A stretch of 64,000 bases of DNA, from assembly GCA_963711465.1 (NCBI GenBank), contig CAVQEG010000003.1:248001-312000 (forward strand). The letters run 5' to 3'. Of this stretch, positions 10,301 to 17,878 are shown piece after piece. Every line of letters begins with the position of its first letter. Positions within the stretch are counted from its first letter, which is position 1. The notes beneath the pieces were generated by a model. It saw only the letters and a list, made by a program, of their open reading frames with translations. It did no database searches and had not been told where the DNA came from. The translations under genes were made by a program, and so were the position numbers. Source of the DNA: CAVQEG01 sp963711465 (GTDB lineage: Bacteria > Bacteroidota > Ignavibacteria > OLB7).

Positions 10301-10354
10301 GTCGCCCGCTCCTGCGGTGCGTGCGTCGTCCTGATGTGTGGTACTGATAGACAT
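7334..10354 (-). CDS. Large secreted T9SS-sorted protein
   Basis: About 1006 residues. The chosen ATG at 10354 has CGGAG seven bases upstream; the frame stays open for 80 more codons without a better ribosome site. An unusual N-terminal extension of about 35 residues precedes the hydrophobic signal segment (WLISMMMSLVLLLLAGTGAMA). The middle has cysteine-rich stretches with repeated CC pairs and alternating beta modules that speak of a repeated extracellular domain, but I do not recognise a catalytic family. The last about 80 residues are a T9SS sorting domain (APNPTSTSA, then LPSGTYYYTL). Likely exported to the cell surface; role unknown. Confidence 0.82.
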   Translation of the reverse strand: MSISTTHQDDARTAGAGDDSFDTNRTAGRDGHDDPMGDPHGDIGTWLISMMMSLVLLLLAGTGAMAQNDTCHLDRLPLSTGWNRISNTVHPTGVTTPFWQVIVDPAGGTVPRPANVIAPNSGWAAPGSSPISQWIASTSTWSNQLNGNYEYETNFCLDHDFKEPRLTLKVWADDSATVYLNGYLVGTTTASPAFSVSTMMIDSNAAHFNAGANSLRVVVTNSQAIASGLRIEGFVGTSNGAVLRPECCDAKPQEDCFELSEEKVECTQIPGTNLTGYDYSFAIRSLHQCDASTAQVASVTVTSPSGVSVSPSGFSVSTSWSPHTLLISGPGAVAGATVSMLVKVCCVSADGVEERCCEEYVRVTLPDCPPVDQGCLTLVKDTIECRPTSAGPGFGWCFSVKNIAPWPAQYLFLSPGGPFTITPNFVTFSPAIPSGGVSSNYCFSITGPGAVPGSTIKVYFRICDKQRENCCLDSAYIRLPKCDDELVDCCRDFVHRFLKLSNTVTNSGSSTVGGLMFAAGPGATPIKQVKATLVSVSINSSPSWGFITGGFLSGFGAGTLPSYPMPHDITWGPSVPVVLSGNSFNLNLSVPALAGWRDTVRYAIRFSYTDAECRTCDTVLTFAKVRRRFIIIHHFPWLHGPVHGGRIEKGGTRTQSADEPGISGVLDGDEGHMHIVLPDVDPQYGSITYTGLELESAEPDVSISDATADGYHPFVHAGRTWLDLNAPAGTTIDYDLSYTGLNDRPALVNRLTLHFVLSSMPDDTLEEVAMVTLRRDGLAGGDQLTAEEPKQSDVRTFALHLENANGTDESITRLLLTAPDGVEILAVGPTDATSSALLMLGTDGSRGIAGDDLAGEEITLEPGETHGPIYVTIAGGGRDDVEMGFATVNDYGQTVTEGSVTLHSAVSGVAGGSAPFASTAILEGSAPNPTSTSATIRFHLPTSDQNVTLMITDERGNEVARPIDGESLMAGEHVVVVNTAALPSGTYYYTLRSGSSNETRSMQVVR

Positions 10355-10443
10355 TGGTGAACTCCGTGTGTGTTGAATTGCCGTGTTCGTTGAATTGGTC
10401 ATCTGATCACGTATCCATCGCGTCGTGCGACGTCGAGGCAACT

Positions 10444-10486
10444 GATCCGTTCGGCCGGCCTGCCCATTGTCCCGGCCGAACGGATC
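10444..10486 (-). terminator. Perfect 15-bp inverted repeat after a small ORF
   Basis: GATCCGTTCGGCCGG at 10444-10458 pairs perfectly with 10472-10486 across a 13-base loop. On the minus strand it begins eight bases after the stop of the 56-codon ORF at 10494-10664 and lies upstream of the large T9SS gene. No T-run follows, so it may be a terminator without U-tract, an attenuator or an mRNA-stabilising hairpin. Confidence 0.5.
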
Positions 10487-10493
10487 GGCATTC

Positions 10494-10664
10494 TCAGCGG
10501 CCCATCGGATCGATCGTCCGTTCGCGACCACGCTCGAGGGTGAGGAATCGGCCGTGTCCGTCGCTGTCGTCGAAGACATAGAAGCCGAGACCGGCAACGA
10601 CGAGGCAGATGGCCAGTCCGCAGATGGCCCGGGCCGTCGTCAGGATCATGTCAAGTGCGTTCAT
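10494..10664 (-). CDS. Small single-pass membrane protein (56 residues)
   Basis: An ATG at 10664 opens a 56-residue frame with one clear membrane segment at residues about 13-30 (AICGLAICLVVAGLGFYVF) and a charged, Arg/Asp-rich C-terminal tail. The stop lies eight bases from a perfect inverted repeat, as for a real transcription unit, and the gene points the same way as the downstream T9SS gene 139 bases away. The ribosome site is weak (GAG about 9 bases upstream). No family recognised. It could be a small envelope protein or leader for the T9SS gene. Confidence 0.5.
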   Translation of the reverse strand: MNALDMILTTARAICGLAICLVVAGLGFYVFDDSDGHGRFLTLERGRERTIDPMGR

Positions 10665-10811
10665 CGTCGATTCTCGAGGTCTGCGCCGTCGATGCCGGCA
10701 GGAAGCGGCGGAAACGGCTGGTGTTGGTCGGACGATCGTCGTCCCGGACTCTCCGGGATCATTCGGCCGGCCTCTGTGCCGCGGGTCGGCCGTCGATCAC
10801 GGATACAACCC

Positions 10812-10819
10812 TATGTTTG
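10812..10819 (+). promoter_or_regulatory. Candidate Bacteroidota-type -7 element for dapF
   Basis: TATGTTTG matches the Bacteroidota -7 consensus TAnnTTTG exactly and lies 73 bases before the dapF start, in an AT-richer stretch. No clear TTG is seen near -33, so this is only a candidate. Confidence 0.35.
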
Positions 10820-10892
10820 CGGCTTAAACGCGACTTAAACGGTGGGAGAGGGCGGTGAAATTTTTTCGAATTCGAATTCAGATGGTGATCGC

Positions 10893-11717
10893 ATGATCTC
10901 CGGAACACGTATGTCGGGCGCCGGCAACACGTTCATCGTGGTCGACGGGCGCATGCTCGGCAGTGCCGAGGATCTGTCGGACCTGGCGGTGTGGATCTGC
11001 TCGGAGGACCGGGGACACGGCGGCGTGGACGGATTCATCGTGGTCCAGCCCTCGCCGGAGCACGACTTCCTGATGCGCTACTTCAACCGCGACGGGTCAA
11101 GCGGAATGATGTGCGGAAACGGCGGCCGGTGTGCGGTGGTGTTCGCCGGAGACCTCGGGTTGGTGAAGAATCCGGAGGACGTTCGCTTCATCAACGCAGG
11201 TGTGGAGTACCGGGCGCGGGTCACGCCGCGCGGAGTGAAGGTGTGGTTCCCCGATCCCCGTGCGATTGACCTCGATGGGACGACGCAGCTAGGTGATCGC
11301 GTGCAGACCTGTCACCGTGCCGACGTCGGCACGCCTCACGTGGTGGTGTTTCTCGACGAATCGGGTCCGGTGGCGACCGATGCGCTGGAGGCGCTGGACA
11401 TCGAGCGATGGGGACCGCCGCTGCGATCACGCAGCGAGGTGCAGCCGGAGGGAGCGAATGCGAACTTCGTGGAGATCGTCGACGGTGGTATTCGCTTGAG
11501 GACCTGGGAGCGCGGCGTGGAGGGGGAGACGCGCGCCTGCGGCACGGGCGCGATCTCCTCGGCGATAGTGGCCGCACTGCATCGCGGCCTGCGACCGCCG
11601 ATCGCCGTGCAGGTCGCCAGCGGCGACACACTCTGGATCGACTTCCGCCGCCACGGTCCGTCCGTGACCGATGTGTCGATGGAAGGCCCCGTACGAGAAG
11701 TGCCAGACCTATTCTGA
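10893..11717 (+). CDS. dapF: Diaminopimelate epimerase
   Basis: Converts LL- to meso-diaminopimelate for lysine and peptidoglycan synthesis, in the cytosol, without cofactor. From this ATG the protein has 274 residues, the normal length. The two catalytic cysteines are Cys74 in MCGNGGR and Cys216 in ACGTGA; the N-terminal M-x-G-x-GN (MSGAGNTF) is also present. An in-frame ATG at 10842 would add 17 unconserved residues. The last about 60 bases of the gene, including the stop codon, are homologous to the repeat units that follow immediately, so the repeat array appears to have begun by amplifying this gene's 3' end. Confidence 0.93.
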   Translation: MISGTRMSGAGNTFIVVDGRMLGSAEDLSDLAVWICSEDRGHGGVDGFIVVQPSPEHDFLMRYFNRDGSSGMMCGNGGRCAVVFAGDLGLVKNPEDVRFINAGVEYRARVTPRGVKVWFPDPRAIDLDGTTQLGDRVQTCHRADVGTPHVVVFLDESGPVATDALEALDIERWGPPLRSRSEVQPEGANANFVEIVDGGIRLRTWERGVEGETRACGTGAISSAIVAALHRGLRPPIAVQVASGDTLWIDFRRHGPSVTDVSMEGPVREVPDLF

Positions 11718-12855
11718 AGGCACACCGAGCCAGGCGCAGCGCCCGGCCGCGGGACGTCCCCGAGCGCAGCATCAAACCGCGGGATGTCCCCGAGTATGGC
11801 GCCCACTCCCAAGGCCCGGAGGGCCGCCCTTCCATTGCCCACGGCGGGTCGGTACCCGATGTGTCGATAGGCAGGCCCCGTCCGAGAAGAGCAAGGCCAA
11901 TTGTGACGGCGAGAAGAGCCGGGCGCAGCGCCCGGCCGCGGGACGTCCCCGAGCGCAGCGTCAAACCGCGGGATGCCCCGAGTATGGCGCCCACTCCCAA
12001 GGCCCGGAGGGCCGCCCTTCCATTGCCCAGGGTGCGTCGGTACCCGATGTGTCGATGCAAGGCCCCGTCCAAGCCGAGCCGGGCGCAGCGCCCGGCCGCG
12101 GGACGTCCCCGAGCGCAGCATCAAACCGCGGGATGTCCCCGAGTATGGCGCCCACTCCCAAGGCCCGGAGGGCCGCCCTTCCATTGCCCAGGGTGCGTCG
12201 GTACCCGATGTGTCGATGCAAGGCCCCGTCCAAGCCGAGCCGGGCGCAGCGCCCGGCCGCGGGATGTCCCCGAGCGCAGCGTCAAACCGCGGGATGCCCC
12301 GAGTATGGCGCCCACTCCCAAGGCCCGGAGGGCCGCCCTTCCATTGCCCACGGCGGGTCGGTACCCGATGTGTCGATAGGCAGGCCCCGTCCGAGAAGAG
12401 CAAGGCCAATTGTGACGGCGAGAAGAGCCGGGCGCAGCGCCCGGCCGCGGGACGTCCCCGAGCGCAGCGTCAAACCGCGGGATGCCCCGAGTATGGCGCC
12501 CACTCCCAAGGCCCGGAGGGCCGCCCTTCCATTGCCCAGGGTGCGTCGGTACCCGATGTGTCGATGCAAGGCCCCGTCCAAGCCGAGCCGGGCGCAGCGC
12601 CCGGCCGCGGGACGTCCCCGAGCGCAGCATCAAACCGCGGGATGTCCCCGAGTATGGCGCCCACTCCCAAGGCCCGGAGGGCCGCCCTTCCTTTGCCCAG
12701 GGTGCGTCGGTACCCGATGTGTCGATGCAAGGCCCCGTCCAAGCCGAGCCGGGCGCAGCGCCCGGCCGCGGGATGTCCCCGAGCGCAGCGTCAAACCGCG
12801 GGATGCCCCGAGTATGGCGCCCACTCCCAAGGCCCGGAGGGCCGCCCTTCCTTTG
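11640..12855. repeat. Composite tandem repeat derived in part from the dapF 3' end
   Basis: The core GCGCAGCGCCCGGCCGCGGG occurs seven times, at 11734, 11923, 12083, 12244, 12432, 12592 and 12753. Spacings are 189, 160, 161, 188, 160 and 161, so long (A) and short (B) units alternate as ABB-ABB, a 509-bp higher-order period. B units lack about 28 bases present in A near the unit end. The end of dapF (from about 11640) aligns with the end of an A unit, 188 bases before the matching site in unit 1 (11670 and 11858), down to the TGA position. Each unit holds a CCGCGGGAYGTCCCCGAG motif, repeated imperfectly within the unit, and a GGCCCGGAGGGCC palindrome. Both strands are open in several frames but I see no real gene. 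Confidence 0.9.
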
Positions 12856-12874
12856 CCCACGGCAACGCCGTGGG
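12856..12874 (-). terminator. Stem-loop at the repeat/gene junction
   Basis: CCCACGGC and its perfect complement flank an AAC loop, 8 bases past the stop of the minus-strand AAA/TPR gene. It merges with the last repeat unit, whose CCCACGGC resembles the A-unit CCCACGGCGGG. Probably a terminator, though no T-run follows. Confidence 0.45.
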
Positions 12875-12881
12875 TATGCGG

Positions 12882-15503
12882 TTATCCCAAATCGGCCATC
12901 TCCCGCTCCCAGCGCTCGAGCTCGCGGTGCTCGAGCGTGCGGTAGATCTCGACGCACCGTCGGAGGAGTTCCTCGGCCGACGCCGCATCCCCCGCTGCAC
13001 GGGCGATCAGTCCCAGCTCCCCGAGTGCGCCCGCCTCGGACTCGCGATGCTCGAGTTCCCGCGCGATCCGCAGACTCTCCTCGCACCGCCCGCGCGACTC
13101 CTCCAGACGACCCGCCCGGCGCAATACCGCCGCCATCTGCAGCAACGACGCCGCCTGCCCGTGCGGTTGGTTCATCGTCTGAAAGATCTCCAGACTCCGT
13201 TCCAGATGCTCCAGCGACCGGTCGTACTCGCCGGCACGGTTGTGTGCTTCGGCAATGCTCTTCAACGCGCGGGCCTGACCCGGACGGTCGCCGGTCGAAC
13301 GTGCGATTTCGAGACTGCGTTCGTACGAATTCAACGCCTTCTCGTGTTCGCCGAGCGTGTCATGCGCCGTGGCAATCCCGTAGAGCACGAGCGCCTCGCC
13401 GGCGCGATCGCCGATCGCCTGCACGATTTCCAGACTCTTCTCGTACGCCTCGCGAGCGCGCTCGACGTGACCGAGCGTCTGCTCCACGCTTCCGATGTTG
13501 TTCAACGCGATCGCCTGCGACGAACGGTTGCCGGTTTCCTCGAAGATCTCCAGCGACTGTCGGTAGTATTCAATTGCCTCTGTCAATTCGCCGTGCATCC
13601 GCCGAACGTTCCCGAGGTTCCCCAGCGCCGCCGCTTCGCCGGCGCGATCGTCGTTGGCGCGCGTGATCTCCAGACTGCGTTCCAGCGCTCCGCGTGCGTC
13701 GGTGAAGGAACCGAGTCGCAGCTTCGCGTTGGCGATGGCCCGCAGCGCTGCTGCCTCGCCACGACGATAGCCGGTTGATTCCGATGTCGACAGAGACCGC
13801 TCGGCTTCGGCCAGCGACGCCTCGTATTCTCCCTGGAGATAGAGGACCCATGCGCGGTTGAACATCGAGTCGGCCGCACGCTCGTGGTTGCCACTCGAGG
13901 TGAAGAGGTCGATCGCTTCGCTGTCACGCTGCAGCGCCCGCACGAATCTCCCGCGATGCCGGTCGATCGTCGCTGCCAGCGCCGTCGACTCGGCTCGCAG
14001 GGTGGAATCCGGATGCCCCGCCTGCAGCTGAAGCGCCGCCGTGCGCTCGATCATCTCGAGTGCCTCGGACTCCGCGTAGCGATTCCAGAATTCCCGCGCC
14101 AGTACCATCGCGTACTCCGCCGCCTCTGCGAATTCCCCACACTTCTCGGCATGTACCAGCAGCTTCGAGGCAAGTGTGGTGTCAACGCGATCGGTCGTGG
14201 CGACCGCCGTCCACTCCTCGCGCAGCAATTCGAAGCAGCTCTGGTGGAGAATCTCACGTTCCTCCTCCAGCAGCGAATCGTACAACGTCCGGTGGAAGAG
14301 TGCGTGTGAGAAGGCGAAGACCGTATTGGACTTTCCGGTGGCCGACTTCGCCGCCTCGCGCCGCGCGATGATGCCCATCTGCTCTGCCTTGCGAAGCTTC
14401 GCCAGCAGCTTCAGCGGTTTCTCGTCGGCCAGCTGTGACAGAATTCCCGACGTGAATTCCTCGCCCTCCGCCGAGGCGTAGCGCAGCAGCTCGTTGGTCT
14501 CCTCGTCCAGCCGGCGGATTCGTTCGGCGATCACGGCATTGACCGATGGGGGAACGGTGACCTCGCCGAACGTGCCGGTAAATCGCCCGCGTCCGTCGAA
14601 CAGCCCGTCGTCCTTGAGCGTTTCGACGAACTGCGTCATGAAGAGCGCGTTTCCGCCGGAGGTGCTCATCAGCCAGTTCTCGAACGCATCGTCGGAGAGA
14701 TAGCCGACGAAGCTGTTGGAGAGGAAGGCGCGCACCGCATCGATATCGAGCGTCTCGAGCTCCATCTCGATGCCGGCGCTGTAGCGCATGATCTCGTTCT
14801 TCACCATCACGATCGGATGTCCCTCACCGCCGCGCGCGGCTTCGGCGTCGTCGTTCCGATAGGTGACGATGATGAGAATTCGTTCCGAAGCGATCTGGCG
14901 GGAGAGGTGGAAGAGCAGGTTCACCGAACTCGCGTCGGCCCAGTGCATGTCGTCGAGCAGAATCACCACGCCGGAGCAGTCCTCGCGCCGCGAGAGCTCC
15001 ATGAGGAAGTTGGAATACTGCTGGAAGATCTGCTGCTGATTGACTGCGCCGTGCTCGGCTTCCTGCTTGAGCTTCTTGCGTTCGTCGAAGACCTCATAGG
15101 TCTCCATCAGTGCCGAGGTGAGTTCGCCGACGACCGGAATCAGCTCGATCCACTTCGGCGCGAGCCGGCGGATCACATCCAGCGCGCCCTGCGTCTCGCG
15201 CGTCTTGCGTGCCAGCTGCATGCCCAGCGACTGCATCAGCATGGCGAACGGCTGCAGTGCCTCGGTGCTTCCCGATTCTCCGTCGGAGGCGATGGTGATC
15301 GAACAGACCGCTTCGGCGAACAGCGGTGCGGACATGGCCGTGCGCTCCATGCGTCGGCGAACCTGATCCATCCAGGTGTGAACGAGCGTCGTCTTCCCGC
15401 GACCGGCCTCTCCGCCGATGAACACGACGTTGCCGTGCCCCTCGTGCGCACGCTGCAGCAGCTGGTTGAGCTGCCTGAGCTCCGCCTCGCGACCTACGAG
15501 CAT
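12882..15503 (-). CDS. AAA/STAND-like ATPase with C-terminal TPR repeats
   Basis: 873 residues. An N-terminal VGREAEL segment leads into a Walker A (GEAGRGKTT, residues 31-39) and a Walker B (VVILLDDMHWAD, about 179-190), the pattern of the large predicted-ATPase group also found in MalT-like and cyclase-linked regulators. From about residue 540 to the end there are seven or more 40-residue TPRs with a very regular LERSLEI..A...GDRAGEA..L pattern. No DNA-binding or enzymatic effector domain is visible, so it may act through protein partners. It overlaps rlmN by ten bases on the same strand. Function unknown; signal-responsive NTPase scaffold is the best guess. Confidence 0.85.
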   Translation of the reverse strand: MLVGREAELRQLNQLLQRAHEGHGNVVFIGGEAGRGKTTLVHTWMDQVRRRMERTAMSAPLFAEAVCSITIASDGESGSTEALQPFAMLMQSLGMQLARKTRETQGALDVIRRLAPKWIELIPVVGELTSALMETYEVFDERKKLKQEAEHGAVNQQQIFQQYSNFLMELSRREDCSGVVILLDDMHWADASSVNLLFHLSRQIASERILIIVTYRNDDAEAARGGEGHPIVMVKNEIMRYSAGIEMELETLDIDAVRAFLSNSFVGYLSDDAFENWLMSTSGGNALFMTQFVETLKDDGLFDGRGRFTGTFGEVTVPPSVNAVIAERIRRLDEETNELLRYASAEGEEFTSGILSQLADEKPLKLLAKLRKAEQMGIIARREAAKSATGKSNTVFAFSHALFHRTLYDSLLEEEREILHQSCFELLREEWTAVATTDRVDTTLASKLLVHAEKCGEFAEAAEYAMVLAREFWNRYAESEALEMIERTAALQLQAGHPDSTLRAESTALAATIDRHRGRFVRALQRDSEAIDLFTSSGNHERAADSMFNRAWVLYLQGEYEASLAEAERSLSTSESTGYRRGEAAALRAIANAKLRLGSFTDARGALERSLEITRANDDRAGEAAALGNLGNVRRMHGELTEAIEYYRQSLEIFEETGNRSSQAIALNNIGSVEQTLGHVERAREAYEKSLEIVQAIGDRAGEALVLYGIATAHDTLGEHEKALNSYERSLEIARSTGDRPGQARALKSIAEAHNRAGEYDRSLEHLERSLEIFQTMNQPHGQAASLLQMAAVLRRAGRLEESRGRCEESLRIARELEHRESEAGALGELGLIARAAGDAASAEELLRRCVEIYRTLEHRELERWEREMADLG

Positions 15504-16639
15504 CGTTCCTCCAGTCGTGTCGCTTCGTGTCGGATCGCCAGCTGTCCGCAGGCCGCGTCGATGTCCTCTCCCGAACTCGAACGCACCATCACCTGGACGT
15601 CTGCCGCGCGGAGCTTTGCGATGAATGCGTCGAAGTGCTCGCGTCCGGGTGCGCGGAGCTCTGCGGCGACGCCGCTCGGCGCGGTGAATCCGATGTCGTG
15701 GAAGGGAATCACATTGACTTTGCTCGGAACACGTCGGGTGACGCGGGCCAGCCGTCGGACGTCCTCATCGGTGTCGTTGAGTCCCGCAAAGACGATGTAT
15801 TCGTACGTCACGGGCCGTCGAGTCGCGCGGTAGTAGTACTCCACCGCATCGAGCACCATCTGCAGATTCCACTTCTCGTTGATCGGCATCAGCTGGTCGC
15901 GCAGTCCGTTGGTGGCCGCGTGCAGCGACAGCGCAAGCTTCACGCGCCGCCCCTCGTCGGCCATGCGCCGGATCTGCGCGGGAAATCCCGACGTGCTCAC
16001 GGTGATGCGCGATGCCGGCACCATCCGGTTCGACGGATCGGAGAACAGATCGATCGAGCCGAACGTCGCCTCGTAGTTGAGCATCGGTTCTCCCATACCC
16101 ATGTAGACGATGTTCGAGATCTCCAGCTCGAGCGCGGCTTCGACCTGCAGGAACTGTTCGAGAATTTCGCCGGCGGTGAGGTTGCGCTTCATCCGCATCG
16201 TTCCGGTGGCGCAGAAGCGGCAGTCGAGCGGGCAGCCCACCTGCGTCGACAGACAGAGCGTTCTCCGCTTCGGTTCGTTCTCATCGTCGCGCGCTTCGCT
16301 CGGAATCAGCACCGCCTCGATGTTGAGCGCGTCGTGTGTGCGGAAGAGAAATTTCACCGTCCCGTCGGCGCTCTGCTGTCGATCCAGAAGCGTCAGCGTC
16401 CGCAGCCGCGCCGACTCCTCCAGCCGCGTTCGCAGCACAGCAGGGAGCGACGACATCTCCTCGAACGACGCGCCACGTCGCGCATAGATCCAGTTGTAGA
16501 GCTGGAAGGCGCGGAACGCCGGCTCGCCGAGATCCGTGACGAACGCGCGCAGTCGCTCGAGCGAGAGCCCGAGGAGGTGTCCGCGGCGATCGGCCGTTGC
16601 AACGGTTCGAGGAGACGATATGGCGCTGGGTATCGACAT
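15494..16639 (-). CDS. rlmN: 23S rRNA/tRNA (adenine-C2)-methyltransferase RlmN
   Basis: A radical-SAM enzyme that methylates C2 of A2503 in 23S rRNA (and A37 of some tRNAs), improving decoding accuracy. 381 residues, normal. The radical-SAM cluster cysteines are Cys136, Cys140 and Cys143 in GCPLDCRFC, preceded by the family LSTQVG. The methylated catalytic Cys lies near the C-terminus in DIDAACGQL. YMGMGEPMLNY and SLHAATNGLRDQLMPIN are typical of the family. Translationally linked to the downstream AAA/TPR gene by a ten-base overlap. Confidence 0.95.
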   Translation of the reverse strand: MSIPSAISSPRTVATADRRGHLLGLSLERLRAFVTDLGEPAFRAFQLYNWIYARRGASFEEMSSLPAVLRTRLEESARLRTLTLLDRQQSADGTVKFLFRTHDALNIEAVLIPSEARDDENEPKRRTLCLSTQVGCPLDCRFCATGTMRMKRNLTAGEILEQFLQVEAALELEISNIVYMGMGEPMLNYEATFGSIDLFSDPSNRMVPASRITVSTSGFPAQIRRMADEGRRVKLALSLHAATNGLRDQLMPINEKWNLQMVLDAVEYYYRATRRPVTYEYIVFAGLNDTDEDVRRLARVTRRVPSKVNVIPFHDIGFTAPSGVAAELRAPGREHFDAFIAKLRAADVQVMVRSSSGEDIDAACGQLAIRHEATRLEERCS

Positions 16640-16732
16640 CGGGGATCAGGGAATTCCAATGCACGGTGGAATGCCGCAAGATACGAGAGACGGGCGGCCG
16701 AGGAGTGGATTGGTGAATTCAGCGCAGGCGGC

Positions 16733-17539
16733 TCAGCGCCTGTGACCGATCAGCAGCGGATACGGATCGATTGGCTCGCCATTCCAGAAATCCTTCGGAT
16801 CGCTGATGTGCCAGATGGCGAAGTGGAGGTGGTAGTTGCCGGGCTGTGCCTCGCCGGTGTCGCCCACGTATCCGATCACGTCGCCCTGATGAACGAACCG
16901 GCCGCGCGTGAGATCGTCGGCGTACTGCGCGAGGTGCGCGTAGAAATAGACGCGGCTGCTGTCGCGGTTGTACTGATAGACGGTCAGCCCCCCTTCCTCA
17001 CCGTAGTGCAGCCGGGCGATGGCACCGTCGACAGCGGCGATCACCGGCGTCCCCTCCGGTGCAATGATGTCGATGCCGTCGTGCAGCGGCGCGTTGGCCG
17101 GCATCAGCGGATAGGTGTCGCTGAGCTCGCTCGGGCGAACGCCGTCGACCGGGATGATGACCGCGTGCGGTGCGGCGCCGGTCACGACGCCGGGCTCGTG
17201 GTAGAGCTCGGCCATCGCACGGGTCCGATCGATGCCGAGCATCGGAGGCGTCGTCTCCAGTTCCTGCACCGGCAGACCGTGTACGCTCGGAAGTCGCGCG
17301 ATGAGCGCTGAAGCGGAGTCGAAAGCGGCCGACGGCAGGGCGGTCAACAGTGGCGTCGTATCTTCGTGGGCTCCGGGAATGCGCTCCGATGCTGTCTTCG
17401 ACGGACCCGGTGCGACGTAGAGCACCCACAGCAGCCATCCGCACACGATCACGATCGATGCAACGACCAGGTTCGCCGCACTACTCGAGCGGTGAACTCC
17501 GCGGACGCGCTGACGTGGTATGTGTCGGTCGCTGCTCAT
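16733..17539 (-). CDS. M23-family metallopeptidase (membrane-anchored)
   Basis: 268 residues from the ATG at 17539. The frame is open farther upstream but would then run toward the tRNA gene with low-complexity sequence. Residues about 25-45 form a membrane anchor (LVVASIVIVCGWLLWVLYV). The C-terminal half is an M23 (LytM-like) fold: LHDGIDIIAPEGTPV gives the first zinc ligands (His, Asp) and YHLHFAIW the H-x-H motif. Such enzymes cut peptidoglycan cross-links in the periplasm. The zinc ligands appear intact, so activity is likely. The gene ends 93 bases before rlmN starts on the same strand. Confidence 0.85.
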   Translation of the reverse strand: MSSDRHIPRQRVRGVHRSSSAANLVVASIVIVCGWLLWVLYVAPGPSKTASERIPGAHEDTTPLLTALPSAAFDSASALIARLPSVHGLPVQELETTPPMLGIDRTRAMAELYHEPGVVTGAAPHAVIIPVDGVRPSELSDTYPLMPANAPLHDGIDIIAPEGTPVIAAVDGAIARLHYGEEGGLTVYQYNRDSSRVYFYAHLAQYADDLTRGRFVHQGDVIGYVGDTGEAQPGNYHLHFAIWHISDPKDFWNGEPIDPYPLLIGHRR

Positions 17540-17671
17540 TCGTCGGAATCGTGTTCGTGACGGTCGGGTTCGTCCGCCCGGAGGGGGAATTCTCCCCGTG
17601 CAACTTTCCTGCCGATCCGTGCGGCGGAGATGCCGATGCCGTACGTTCGGAATTTCGACCCGAAACGAAAA

Positions 17672-17698
17672 ATGGCGAGGAAGTACCTTCCTCGCCAT
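17672..17698 (-). terminator. Intrinsic terminator of tRNA-Leu
   Basis: Read on the minus strand, a perfect 12-bp stem (ATGGCGAGGAAG and complement, TAC-type loop) starts four bases past the tRNA 3' end and is followed by TTTTTCGTTTC, a textbook intrinsic terminator. Confidence 0.85.
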
Positions 17699-17701
17699 AC
17701 G

Positions 17702-17785
17702 TGCCCAGAACAGGAGTCGAACCTGCACGTCCTTGCGGACACTACACCCTGAATGTAGCGCGTCTGCCTATTCCGCCATCTGGGC
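17702..17785 (-). tRNA. tRNA-Leu (anticodon CAG)
   Basis: An 84-base cloverleaf with acceptor stem GCCCAGA/TCTGGGC, anticodon stem CTACA/TGTAG around loop TTCAGGG (anticodon CAG), a long variable arm (GTGTCCGCAAGGACGT) as in class II tRNAs, and a T-arm with GGTTCGACTCC. The 3' CCA is not encoded. It reads CUG leucine codons, which suits a GC-rich genome. A terminator follows directly. Confidence 0.95.
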
Positions 17786-17878
17786 TGAACACGAACTATC
17801 AATATAGCGGGCGCGCCCGACCGGACGCAACGGGTTCGTTGTAAGAGGGTGTTCTGCGACGCTGCCCGGTGCCTGCCC

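Noticed and set aside
11671..13778. Several long plus- and minus-strand reading frames (up to 600 codons) across the 11.7-12.9 kb repeat
   Set aside because: They exist in several frames at once, are Pro/Arg/Gly-rich, change only with unit length, and run into the antisense strand of the AAA/TPR gene. This is the expected result of GC-rich repeats without stop codons.
17540..17728. N-terminal extension of the M23 peptidase to 17728
   Set aside because: It would place low-complexity Arg-rich sequence before a clear membrane anchor and would run across the tRNA-Leu terminator and into the tRNA gene; ATG 17539 explains the protein better.
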